NCBI GenBank assembly: GCA_033549065.1
Contig: JAWSUE010000011.1
Span: 1-64,000 of the forward strand
Reading direction: 5' to 3'
DNA length: 64,000 bases
Source of the DNA: Bacillota bacterium
Lineage (GTDB): Bacteria > Bacillota > Dethiobacteria > DTU022
This document shows, one piece after another, positions 1 to 7,661 of this stretch. Numbering within the stretch: position 1 is the stretch's first letter; every line of letters begins with the position of its first letter. The notes beneath the pieces were generated by a model. That model was not told where the DNA came from. It worked only from the letters and a program-made list of their open reading frames with translations, and did not search any database. The translations under genes and the position numbers were made by a program.

Positions 1-80
1 GTGTTCCCCTGGCTGTAGAGTACTTCAACTTCTCGTAAATGGATGATAACTTGTTCCGGTGAATACTTCTTCCTGCTCAT
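1..80 (-). CDS. IS3-family transposase OrfA, N-terminal fragment
   Basis: Only the first 26 codons are inside the window. The ATG at 80-78 follows a good ribosome binding site (AGGAGCGG). The start, MSRKKYSPEQVIIHLREVE, matches the typical opening of IS3/IS911-type OrfA proteins, in which a basic N-terminus is followed by helix 1 of a helix-turn-helix that binds the terminal repeats. The gene runs off the left edge, so whether the element is intact cannot be judged. Confidence 0.6.
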   Translation of the reverse strand, partial: MSRKKYSPEQVIIHLREVEVLYSQGN

Positions 81-158
81 CTCTGCCGCTCCTTTTAAGT
101 TAGTTTATCCTTTTTCCAACTAACTTAAAATCTGGACTAGTTTTCGGGGGGCAGGACA
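1..158 (-). mobile_element. End of an IS3-family insertion sequence (partial)
   Basis: The stretch reads on the minus strand as the left end of an IS3-type element: an end beginning TGTCCTGCCCCCCGAAAA at 158, a short leader, then the first codons of an OrfA-type transposase. The leader holds a perfect 13-bp inverted repeat (93-105 with 118-130, arms TTTTAAGTTAGTT), which may form a hairpin just upstream of the transposase ribosome binding site. The rest of the element, including its other terminal repeat and any target duplication, lies outside the window, so the exact boundary is inferred from the leader layout only. Confidence 0.6.
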
Positions 159-194
159 ATCTAATTCATTTCCCAAATAAAGATTTCCAATCTA

Positions 195-223
195 TTGACA
201 TATTGAGTTAGTTTATATATTAT
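195..223 (+). promoter_or_regulatory. Sigma-A-type promoter of the chorismate mutase-shikimate kinase gene
   Basis: TTGACA (195-200), a 17-bp spacer and TATTAT (218-223) form a near-consensus promoter about 70 bp upstream of the ATG at 294. The spacer holds GAGTTAGTTTA, and closely similar AAGTTAGTTT words occur at 97-106 and about 259-268, so the motif may be an operator. No terminator hairpin is evident between promoter and gene. Confidence 0.6.
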
Positions 224-293
224 TTAGAAACAATTTTAAGGTAAGTTATGCAAATTAAATAAGTTAGTTTCCTATTCGAAAGAGGGTAGTTCG

Positions 294-1127
294 ATGGATA
301 AGTTAATCAGACTAAGGCAAGAAATAGATGAGTGTGATAAAAAATTATTAACTATATTTCAAAAGCGATTGAATCTTGTAAAAGAAATCCTTATAGTAAA
401 ACGTGAACGTGGACAAGCGATCCTCAAACCAGAAAGAGAAAGAGAAATCATTGAACGAGCTGTTAAAGCGATTAAAGATGCTGATTATAGTGAAGAAGCA
501 GAGAAATTTATTGAACAAATATTAAAAATCAGTAGAGGTTATCAATCGAGAAAATTATTTCCATATAACATATCTTTAATTGGATTTATGGGATCGGGAA
601 AGACAAGAGTTGGAAATGAACTAGCAAAAGTGCTTGAAATGAGTTTTGTTGATTGTGATGATATTATCGAAGAAAGTTGCGGAATGCCTGTTAGCAAAAT
701 TTTTGAAATCCATGGTGAACAGTATTTCAGAAATATTGAAAATAATACTATACGTATCTTAAGTAAAAGACAGAACACCATTATTATTACCGGTGGTGGC
801 GCTGTTATAAACCCAGAAAATGTAGAACATTTAAAGAAAAATGGTGTTATAATATTTTTAAAGTCTAGTCCTGACATTGTTTACGATCGAATTAAAAATG
901 ATTGTTCTAGACCAGTTCTTGATGGTAAAATGACGGTAAAATACATCTCCGAGTTATATGGAAAGCGGTTTCCGGCATACCATAGCGCTGCTGATATTAT
1001 AGTTAATTCTGAAGATACTTTAGAAGTAATAACAAATGCTATTATCAATCAATTATATAGTATGGATGATGATTTTTTTGAGAGGCTTTCTCTAGGTTCA
1101 AAGTATCATATCTCAAATAGTAATTAA
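294..1127 (+). CDS. Chorismate mutase (AroQ type) fused to shikimate kinase
   Basis: A 277-residue fusion. Residues 1-85 form an all-helical AroQ chorismate mutase domain (LRQEIDECDKKLL start, later KPERE), which converts chorismate to prephenate. Residues 92-265 form a shikimate kinase: Walker A GFMGSGKT at 97-104, DCDD near 120, FRNIE at 145-149 for shikimate binding, the TGGGAV loop near 166 and a C-terminal RFPAY lid segment. Both steps belong to aromatic amino acid synthesis but are not consecutive, so the fusion probably serves co-expression. The gene stands alone next to an IS end, with its own promoter, and is visibly more AT-rich than its neighbours, which may mean transfer. The ATG follows GAGGG. 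Function is well supported; whether it is the organism's main shikimate kinase is unknown. Confidence 0.9.
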   Translation: MDKLIRLRQEIDECDKKLLTIFQKRLNLVKEILIVKRERGQAILKPEREREIIERAVKAIKDADYSEEAEKFIEQILKISRGYQSRKLFPYNISLIGFMGSGKTRVGNELAKVLEMSFVDCDDIIEESCGMPVSKIFEIHGEQYFRNIENNTIRILSKRQNTIIITGGGAVINPENVEHLKKNGVIIFLKSSPDIVYDRIKNDCSRPVLDGKMTVKYISELYGKRFPAYHSAADIIVNSEDTLEVITNAIINQLYSMDDDFFERLSLGSKYHISNSN

Positions 1128-1193
1128 CGTATGCCATCATTGCTAAGTCTTAATTAAATATTTCTATTATTTATAAATGTCAACAAATGTTTG

Positions 1194-1361
1194 TTAACCT
1201 GCTTTACCGATATCTTCAGATTTCAAATCATGGATCAGGACCATAACCGCATCTTCGGGGCAATTAACCGTACTTACAACTGCCTTAGTTACCTCCTGCA
1301 CCAGGGCCCTTTTTTGCTCCACTGTCCTTCCTTCTCTTAAGCTGACTGTAACAACTGGCAT
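1194..1361 (-). CDS. 4-oxalocrotonate tautomerase family protein (55 residues)
   Basis: This short gene starts at ATG 1361-1359 behind AGGAG. The product begins MPVVTVSLREGRTVEQKR: after removal of Met the N-terminal proline is the general base of the tautomerase superfamily, and the length of about 60 residues is typical for small hexameric members. These enzymes move protons in enol/keto substrates. It is the last gene of the molybdenum hydroxylase operon, 34 bp after the YqeC-MocA gene, which suggests it acts on a keto/enol product of ring degradation, but the substrate cannot be told from sequence. The second arginine usual in the true 4-OT active site is not obvious here. Confidence 0.8.
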   Translation of the reverse strand: MPVVTVSLREGRTVEQKRALVQEVTKAVVSTVNCPEDAVMVLIHDLKSEDIGKAG

Positions 1362-1395
1362 ATACCATGCTCCTTTCTATTAATTTAGATGATTG

Positions 1396-2769
1396 TTATT
1401 TCTCCAGGATTGCTCTTACTCTTTCAAAGTCTTCAGGCTTATCCAGATCGATACTTACCCCCGGATCATCTGTGGCTACTATGTCGAGATCTTTCTCCGG
1501 AAGTCTGCTGCTGACCTGCTTGCCACCGTTGTCTCCCCTTAATTGCATCAAATCGGGCCAGGTTCTCCGGTCATGAATTGTTGGGTTAGCCTTACGCCCC
1601 TCGTAAACCGGGTATGTAACTAATTTAAGGTTTTTACGGTAACGATTGATCAGTTTCCGGTAAATTTCATTACTGATGAGCGGTTGGTCAGCCAGGGCAA
1701 TAATTACTCCCTGCGGAGTTCCCTGTAAAGCTTTTAAACCTTCCTGTATCGAGCTTGCAATCCCCTGACTGTGGTCGTGATTTTCTACAATTCTATACGT
1801 CAGCCCCTGAATCTCCGGTAAATTGGTACTACCGGGTCTTGTAACAATAATCAGCTCATTAATATCAAGATTTGCTAGATTGCCCAAAGTATGTTCAAGA
1901 ACTGTTTTACTTTTGATTATCATGTTCAGCTTATCAGCTTTCATCCTGGTTGAAGAACCGGCAGCAAGCAGGATGCAAGAAATCTGTATTACAGGCTTTC
2001 CTGAACCGATGTCGATCACGATTTTGGCCGGGTTAATATTAATTCCCTCAGCAGCAATCAATTTGACCGACCATCTACCCAGGCCTGGTGAATCTACAAT
2101 CTTTTTCAGGGTAAATGCTTCATCTTTTAAAAGATCGCATTTATTTAGAATACAGCAAAAATCAGCCTGCGGAACCTGTTTAATGCCTAAATTAACCATC
2201 ATGCCGAAAGTTAATCTGATAATCTCCTCGCTGATGGTCATGTTGTAATCTGTGTCTGTGCTCTCTATAAACCTTTTAACCCTATGAACATTAAGTTCAT
2301 TAATTGTTAAACCCAGTGAATCTGCGCCTATTACCGCAAGAGCATGATCAGTGGAAGCGGGCAAAACAGGTTCATATTCTTCGTAGCCCTTTATTGAAAA
2401 ACCTCTTGCGCCGTCAGCTTCAACCACGACAGTTAAACCAAGCGTGTCTCTCAGTTCATTAATCAAAGCCGGATCAAGAGCGTCTACCTTCCCGTTTTTG
2501 AGTAATCTTTTTCCAACAGCAGCAATACTGTTACTTTGAAAGTAATGACTGAGATCTTTTAGTAAATTATTTGTATTTTCGGAGAGGAAAAGTTTAATTC
2601 CAATTGGTTCGGACATTTTTGTAGTTGTAGTAATAACAGCTTTATGGCCGCTGGTTTTAAGCTCCCGGGCTATACGATGGGCAATTGTCGTTTTACCTCC
2701 TGCGCCGTAGATAGAAACGATTGCAGGAGGTCGAATATCAAAGGCTTTGATTAGTTGTAAAATTTCCAT
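1396..2769 (-). CDS. YqeC-MocA fusion for (selenium-dependent) molybdenum hydroxylase cofactor
   Basis: A 457-residue two-domain protein. Residues 1-255 match the YqeC family, a P-loop-like protein linked to selenium-dependent molybdenum hydroxylases (SIYGAGGKTTIAHRI at 19-33; VVVEADGARGFSIKGY at 114-129). Residues 263-457 are a MocA-type nucleotidyltransferase that links CMP to molybdopterin (LLAAGSSTRM at 267-276, DKLN after it, ALADQPLIS further on). MocA makes the cytosine dinucleotide cofactor used by xanthine-dehydrogenase-family enzymes. Elsewhere YqeC and MocA are usually separate genes. It sits 31 bp after the cysteine-rich gene in the operon carrying YqeB and the hydroxylase subunits. 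The start is ATG after AAAGGAA. Confidence 0.85.
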   Translation of the reverse strand: MEILQLIKAFDIRPPAIVSIYGAGGKTTIAHRIARELKTSGHKAVITTTTKMSEPIGIKLFLSENTNNLLKDLSHYFQSNSIAAVGKRLLKNGKVDALDPALINELRDTLGLTVVVEADGARGFSIKGYEEYEPVLPASTDHALAVIGADSLGLTINELNVHRVKRFIESTDTDYNMTISEEIIRLTFGMMVNLGIKQVPQADFCCILNKCDLLKDEAFTLKKIVDSPGLGRWSVKLIAAEGININPAKIVIDIGSGKPVIQISCILLAAGSSTRMKADKLNMIIKSKTVLEHTLGNLANLDINELIIVTRPGSTNLPEIQGLTYRIVENHDHSQGIASSIQEGLKALQGTPQGVIIALADQPLISNEIYRKLINRYRKNLKLVTYPVYEGRKANPTIHDRRTWPDLMQLRGDNGGKQVSSRLPEKDLDIVATDDPGVSIDLDKPEDFERVRAILEK

Positions 2770-2800
2770 CCATGGTTTCCTTTTAAATTATTTCAAGCTG

Positions 2801-3061
2801 TCAAACCCTGAAGAAGCAGCGATCTAGACAATCATAACCATGTAGATCCCTGATAATTCCTTTCCCAGCCCTGGGGCACTTTACGGCTGACACCTTCTGG
2901 TGAGGACAAACGACCCACCCGGACTGATCAAAATCCGATCCACCACATACTTTACAGCGCAAACCCTCTGCGGTCATTTCCAGTTCATGATCTGCCCTGA
3001 TCCGTTTACAGTTGTGGCAGTAACAATACTCTGTTTCTTCTCCATGTAAAATATGACTCAA
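2801..3061 (-). CDS. Cysteine-rich zinc-ribbon-like protein of unknown function
   Basis: An 86-residue protein with nine cysteines. One group, CYCHNC at residues 13-18 and CKVC near 36-39, has the spacing of a zinc ribbon; a second half carries VVCPH, VKCPRAGKG and a terminal CLDRCFF. There is no signal peptide and no transmembrane segment, so it is probably cytosolic and binds metal. I do not recognise the family. It lies between YqeB and YqeC-MocA in the same orientation with gaps of 59 and 31 bp, so a part in maturation or metal/selenium delivery to the molybdenum hydroxylase is plausible, but this is inference from position only. Confidence 0.6.
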   Translation of the reverse strand: MSHILHGEETEYCYCHNCKRIRADHELEMTAEGLRCKVCGGSDFDQSGWVVCPHQKVSAVKCPRAGKGIIRDLHGYDCLDRCFFRV

Positions 3062-3120
3062 CTATTTCACCTTATTTCTATATTTCCTTCTTCAACTATA
3101 TCATATTAGCATCATAAGTT

Positions 3121-3921
3121 TTATCCGATAAAAAAGTAACGATGTAAAATAACTTCCAGGACTGAACCGCCAAGAGACCGTGCTTTGTCTGATATAGTCC
3201 TGAAATCGACCCGTTCCCCTCGGGGATCTATATCTCCGACTTTCATTCCTTTTGAGACAGTCAGCTCAGGGAAAAGCATTCCACGGACAATTCCATCCAT
3301 TGCGGAATGAATCGGCACTTCCTCAACAGTGGCAATTATCTCACCTGTCATTACGCTGTCACCTATTTTCTTCAGCGGTATGAATTTCCCGTCAGTTGGG
3401 GCGCGCAGCAATCTTTCCTTGGCGTATCCAGCCACTGCCCCCGGTTCACCTGTGTCAGCTGCAGCCTTACCCTTATAGATGACTCTTCCCAGATTGTGTC
3501 CGCGTTCTGTCTCTATAACAACATGACAGTCCACACCTGCAGTAAATCCGGGGCCAATGGCAATTACCAGTTCTGCATCATTTTTACTGGTCAGATCATT
3601 GGCTTTAGTCATCCGGGCATCAATCAAAATTGTTGGATTTAATTTCTGCATTGTTATTGCTTCCGGGTCAACTAAAACAGGTATATATTTTTCGCTTAGA
3701 TAAGAATCGATCATTTCAACAGATGGGCATAGTTTCGCTGTTACCGATTCAACCTCAATACTTTTTTCATATACTGCCGATGCAAAAGACACTGTCCGTC
3801 GTACTGCAAGAGGCTTGGCCAGCTCCAGCATAACTGGATCAAACCCTGCATTCCAAAGTCTGTGAGCAATTCCTGTGGCTAGATCACCGGCACCTTTGAA
3901 CAGAACCATACGGGGTATCAT
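3121..3921 (-). CDS. yqeB: YqeB, selenium-dependent molybdenum hydroxylase system protein
   Basis: A 266-residue protein of the YqeB/EF2563 family, found with SelD and YqeC in genomes with selenium-dependent molybdenum hydroxylases, and thought to help install or keep the labile selenium ligand. Visible marks are the N-terminal nucleotide-binding-like FKGAGDLATGIAHRL, VDPEA near residue 85, the central IGPGFTAG..D.CHVVIETERGH block, and a C-terminal barrel-sandwich-like part (DGKFIPLKKIGDSV). A longer frame begins at 3969, but the ATG at 3921-3919 has AAAGGAG at the right distance and opens directly into the conserved MIPRMVLFKGAGD, so I use it. It stands 70 bp downstream of the molybdopterin subunit. 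SelD and selenium insertion genes are not in the window. Confidence 0.85.
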   Translation of the reverse strand: MIPRMVLFKGAGDLATGIAHRLWNAGFDPVMLELAKPLAVRRTVSFASAVYEKSIEVESVTAKLCPSVEMIDSYLSEKYIPVLVDPEAITMQKLNPTILIDARMTKANDLTSKNDAELVIAIGPGFTAGVDCHVVIETERGHNLGRVIYKGKAAADTGEPGAVAGYAKERLLRAPTDGKFIPLKKIGDSVMTGEIIATVEEVPIHSAMDGIVRGMLFPELTVSKGMKVGDIDPRGERVDFRTISDKARSLGGSVLEVILHRYFFIG

Positions 3922-3991
3922 CTTTATTTCTCCTTTTAACATGAAAATCGGGGATACACTTGAATGCATCCCCGACTCATAGCTTAACTAC

Positions 3992-6289
3992 TTATTTTTT
4001 ATCTTTTATTGCCTGCCAGACTCTTTCGGGAGTCAATGGGAATGTATTAAAATCAACACCGAGAGCATCACAAACAGCATTAGCTATAGCGGGTGCCACA
4101 CCAATCATTGGCTGTTCACCAATCCCTCTTGCACCATATGGACCTTTTTCTTCAGGAGTTTCAATAACAAAACTCTCAATATGTGGAACATTATCGATGG
4201 TTGCTATCTTGTAATCGGTAAAATTACGGTTAAGAATAACTCCTTTATCGAAACGGACCTCTTCATAGAGTGCAGTTGATAATCCCATGATCGTTCCACC
4301 GTGTAGCTGGACATGGCAAAGCTGTGGATTAACGGCTTTACCGGCATCGATCGAACTCGCCAACTGCAGGACTGTAACCACGCCGGTTTCAGGGTCGACT
4401 TCGACCTCGGCAGCGGTAGCCCCGAAGCAGTAAAAGAGCCCCGGATTTCCCTGGCCGGTTTCAGGATCAAGGTTGGTCATATTAGTTGGAACAAATGAGC
4501 CTCTGCCGATAATCGGGCCGGCAATCCCTTCGCCGGTGCATTTTTTACAGCTGTCGGCGATTTCCCTGATTGTTGCTTTAATATTCGGATCTTTTTTCGA
4601 GACTACTTTTTTACCATCAAAGGTCAGTTCTTCTTTCGGTACCTCCAGAAGATCGGAAGCAATAGTGTATATCTGTCCAATGGCATCTTCAGCAGCCCTT
4701 TTAATCGCCGTTCCACAGGTATATGTAACCCTGCTTCCCACGCTTTGCCATTCATATGGAGTGAAATCTGTATCAGGTACCTTGATATCTATGTTTTCAA
4801 CGGGTATGTTCAGTCCCTCGGCTGCGATCTGGCTCATAACAGTCAGCATACCCTGACCCATTTCGGTCGCACCGATCATCACGTGGGCTGTTCCATCTTC
4901 ATTAATGCGAATTATGGCGGATGATGCTGCGTTACTCGGTTGAGCAGGGCATTTAACAAGCCCGGCTATACCTTTACCCCTGAATTTTCCTTCCTTTTTT
5001 CCCCAGCCGATTTGATCGGCAACAACCTTTAGGCACTTGTCGTAAGCAACGTGATTTACGACCTGGCCGGCTGCAGTGGTTGAACCCTCTTTCATACCAT
5101 TAATCAGGCGGACTTCCAGAGGATCCATATTCAATTCCTTTGCGATTGCTTCAATCTGTCTTTCAATTCCCCACTGCATTTCGCACATACCGAAACCACG
5201 GACCGGACCGCCTACTGAATTGTTGGTGTAAACGCAATATGAATCGGTTTTAACGTTGGGTATATCATAAGCTCCGGATGAACTGTATCCCGCGGCACGG
5301 ACGATATTGACACCATATTCCGTGTAGGCCCCGCCATCCCAGATCATTTTATATTCCAGGGCAGTTATCCTGCCATCCTTCCGGACACCTGTTTTCAGAT
5401 GTGAATAAAGAGCCTGCCGGGTAAAAGTGCCCTGCATATCCTCCTCCCGGTTGTAGACGATTCTGACTACATATCCGGGGAATTTTTGAGCAAGTGGTAT
5501 AACCAGCCCTTCCAGAGATGCACCAGCCTTACAGCCGAATCCTCCTCCAATAAAGCTGGAAATGATCCGGATCTTATGCATCGGTATATCGAGCGATTTT
5601 GATAACAGTTGACGCACCACGTTTGGAGACTGAGCGGTGCTCCATACTGTTAGTTTGCCATCCGGACTCCAATGTGCAGCAGCTTTATGCGTTTCGATAG
5701 GGACGTGCTGCATCTGGGGAACCTGGTAATCGCGTTCTATGATCAGGTCTGCTTCCGCAAAACCTTTATCTACATCGCCCTTACGCAGTTTAAAATGGTT
5801 TGCAATATTGGTTCCAGGTTTCGGATAGAAAATCGGGACAATGTCGTAGCTTCCCAAATCTTCATGAATGATCGGAGCATCCGGCTTGATCCCTTCCCTG
5901 GGGTCGAATACACCGGGAAGCTCTTCATATTCAACTTCAATTAACTCCACTGCTTCCCTGGCTATTTTTTCCGTCACTGCGGCAACTACTGCAACCGGTT
6001 CACCCCAGTAGCGAACCTTATCAACTGCCAGGAAAGTCCTATCGACCAGGTAGAGGCCGATTCTGTTCGGAAACTCTTTTCCGGTAAGGACTGCTTTTAC
6101 TCCCGGGTATTCCAGTGCTTTTGAGGCATCAATTTTCTTTATTTTTCCGTGGGCAACAGTACTCTTTTTAATCCTGGCATAAAGCAAAGGCCCCAGGTAG
6201 CGGTCTTCAATAAACTGGGCAGCCCCGGTAACTTTCTCAATTGCATCTTTTCTCTGGACAGATGTCCCTACATAATTTAAATCTGCCAT
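3992..6289 (-). CDS. Xanthine dehydrogenase family, molybdopterin-binding subunit
   Basis: A 765-residue large subunit of a trimeric molybdenum hydroxylase that inserts water-derived oxygen into an N-heterocycle or aldehyde. Sequence marks are GGGFG at 248-252 and GPVRGFG at 361-367, both contacting the cofactor, and the C-terminal GIGEQP with Glu725 as the presumed catalytic base. Length and order fit XdhA-type subunits of bacteria with split genes. The neighbouring YqeB/YqeC/MocA set suggests the selenium-dependent subclass. The exact substrate (xanthine, hypoxanthine or other heterocycle) cannot be fixed from residues I can see; the nearby NCS2 permease and PucR regulator favour a purine. 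The ATG follows AAAGGAGG. It lies 21 bp after the iron-sulfur subunit. Confidence 0.9.
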   Translation of the reverse strand: MADLNYVGTSVQRKDAIEKVTGAAQFIEDRYLGPLLYARIKKSTVAHGKIKKIDASKALEYPGVKAVLTGKEFPNRIGLYLVDRTFLAVDKVRYWGEPVAVVAAVTEKIAREAVELIEVEYEELPGVFDPREGIKPDAPIIHEDLGSYDIVPIFYPKPGTNIANHFKLRKGDVDKGFAEADLIIERDYQVPQMQHVPIETHKAAAHWSPDGKLTVWSTAQSPNVVRQLLSKSLDIPMHKIRIISSFIGGGFGCKAGASLEGLVIPLAQKFPGYVVRIVYNREEDMQGTFTRQALYSHLKTGVRKDGRITALEYKMIWDGGAYTEYGVNIVRAAGYSSSGAYDIPNVKTDSYCVYTNNSVGGPVRGFGMCEMQWGIERQIEAIAKELNMDPLEVRLINGMKEGSTTAAGQVVNHVAYDKCLKVVADQIGWGKKEGKFRGKGIAGLVKCPAQPSNAASSAIIRINEDGTAHVMIGATEMGQGMLTVMSQIAAEGLNIPVENIDIKVPDTDFTPYEWQSVGSRVTYTCGTAIKRAAEDAIGQIYTIASDLLEVPKEELTFDGKKVVSKKDPNIKATIREIADSCKKCTGEGIAGPIIGRGSFVPTNMTNLDPETGQGNPGLFYCFGATAAEVEVDPETGVVTVLQLASSIDAGKAVNPQLCHVQLHGGTIMGLSTALYEEVRFDKGVILNRNFTDYKIATIDNVPHIESFVIETPEEKGPYGARGIGEQPMIGVAPAIANAVCDALGVDFNTFPLTPERVWQAIKDKK

Positions 6290-6310
6290 TATACCATCCT
6301 CCTTTCCCGC

Positions 6311-6778
6311 TTATTTATTGGATGAGGCCTTGATGGCCACCCTAATTTCCTGGTAAGCGCCGCAACGGCACAAATTTCCACTTAAAGCTTCATTGATATC
6401 CTGATCGGTTGGATTTGGATTACGATCCAGCAGAGCCTTTGCTGATAAAACCATGCCGGGAGTGCAGTAGCCACACTGCAGCGCTGCATGATCGATAAAT
6501 GCCTGCTGTACGCGGTCCAATTCACCATTTTTCGATAATCCTTCAATTGTGACCAGATCTTTTCCATCCAGTTCAACAGCCAGTATGAGGCATGAGTTAA
6601 CCGGTTTTCCGTCGAGCAGGACAATACATGCGCCACACTCCCCGATTTCACATCCTTCTTTGGTTCCGGTAAGAAAAAGAACTTCCCGGATAAATTTCAG
6701 AAGGGTTTGATCGCTATAGACTTCACGGGTTTCTTTTTCACCGTTAACCGTAAAGTTGATTGTTATTTTTTCTGTCAT
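6311..6778 (-). CDS. Xanthine dehydrogenase family, 2Fe-2S subunit
   Basis: A 155-residue subunit passing electrons from the molybdenum centre to FAD. The N-terminal plant-ferredoxin-like domain carries Cys43, Cys48, Cys51 and Cys63 (CEIGECGAC then NSC); the C-terminal helical domain carries Cys102, Cys105, Cys137 and Cys139 (CGYC and CRC), the usual ligands of two [2Fe-2S] clusters. A GTG at 6784-6782 overlapping the previous stop is possible, but the ATG at 6778 lies a better distance from GGGGGTG and begins MTEKITINF. It is sandwiched between the FAD and molybdopterin subunit genes, the usual arrangement. Confidence 0.9.
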   Translation of the reverse strand: MTEKITINFTVNGEKETREVYSDQTLLKFIREVLFLTGTKEGCEIGECGACIVLLDGKPVNSCLILAVELDGKDLVTIEGLSKNGELDRVQQAFIDHAALQCGYCTPGMVLSAKALLDRNPNPTDQDINEALSGNLCRCGAYQEIRVAIKASSNK

Positions 6779-6780
6779 TT

Positions 6781-7611
6781 TCACACCCCCATTGTCCTTT
6801 CGAGGCCACGTCTGATCAACACTTCCGCCAGATGAAAACGGTAATCCCGGGATCCTCTCAGATCGGTGATCGGAGATATTTCATCATAAACCAGAGCGGC
6901 AGCTTTTGCCCAGTCTTTTATGTCCTTTTCATTAACAGCTTTTTCTACCGCTACAGCCCTGATCGGAGTAGGAGCAACTGCTCCCACGGCCACTCTAACC
7001 TGATCGCCCCAGTTCTGCACAGCAACTCCGACAGTTGCCAGATCCACTGATCCTGTTCGCGATGCTTTTTGATAGGTTCCCACTCCGGCGGGGTAAGGTT
7101 TCGGGATCAGGACCGATTGGATTAACTCGCCTTTTTCTAAGGCGGTTCTACCCGGACCCGTAAAGAATTCCTCAACGGGTAAAGATCTCTTTCCGCCCGA
7201 TCCGATAATATTCACGATTGCTCCCAGGCAGTAGAGTGGCGCAGCTGTATCAGCAGCAGGTGAAGCATTGCATATATTGCCGGCCAGGGTTGCACGGTTT
7301 CTAATCGAATAACTGCCCACACTGTGAGCGCCTTCTGCTAAAATTGGTACATTTTTTAGAATAGGGCCGAATGTTGCTATCTCATTTAAGGTGACAGCAG
7401 CACCGATGGTAATTCCCTGCTCATCTTCCTTCAGTATTTTTAATTCTTCCAGTTCTTTAATATCGATAAGCAGTTTGGCAGCAAATTTACCGCCCCGAAT
7501 ACCGACCATCAGATCGGTACCACCGGCCAGCAGATAAGCATCTTCCCGTGTTTCAAGCAGTTGAAAAGCCTGGCCCAGATCAGAGCATTTAACATACTCG
7601 CATGACAGCAT
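6781..7611 (-). CDS. Xanthine dehydrogenase family, FAD-binding subunit
   Basis: A 276-residue subunit of the CoxM/XdhB type. The FAD pyrophosphate loop is seen as LLAGGTDLMVGIRGG at 27-41, and the second conserved loop as TLAGNICNASPAADTAAPL. The C-terminal part has the CO-dehydrogenase flavoprotein C-domain layout. It hands electrons to an acceptor such as NAD+ or ferredoxin; the partner is unknown. The gene starts with ATG behind GGAGGTG, 50 bp after the DUF1116 gene, and its stop abuts the start of the 2Fe-2S subunit, so the three subunits are almost certainly cotranslated. Confidence 0.9.
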   Translation of the reverse strand: MLSCEYVKCSDLGQAFQLLETREDAYLLAGGTDLMVGIRGGKFAAKLLIDIKELEELKILKEDEQGITIGAAVTLNEIATFGPILKNVPILAEGAHSVGSYSIRNRATLAGNICNASPAADTAAPLYCLGAIVNIIGSGGKRSLPVEEFFTGPGRTALEKGELIQSVLIPKPYPAGVGTYQKASRTGSVDLATVGVAVQNWGDQVRVAVGAVAPTPIRAVAVEKAVNEKDIKDWAKAAALVYDEISPITDLRGSRDYRFHLAEVLIRRGLERTMGV

Positions 7612-7661
7612 TTTTCCGGTTCACCTCCAATTATTAAGGTCGTTTCAAGTCCACACTCATT

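Noticed and set aside
3992-6289. Selenocysteine in the molybdenum hydroxylase
   Set aside because: Selenium in these enzymes is a labile ligand of the cofactor, not selenocysteine; the frame has no internal TGA.
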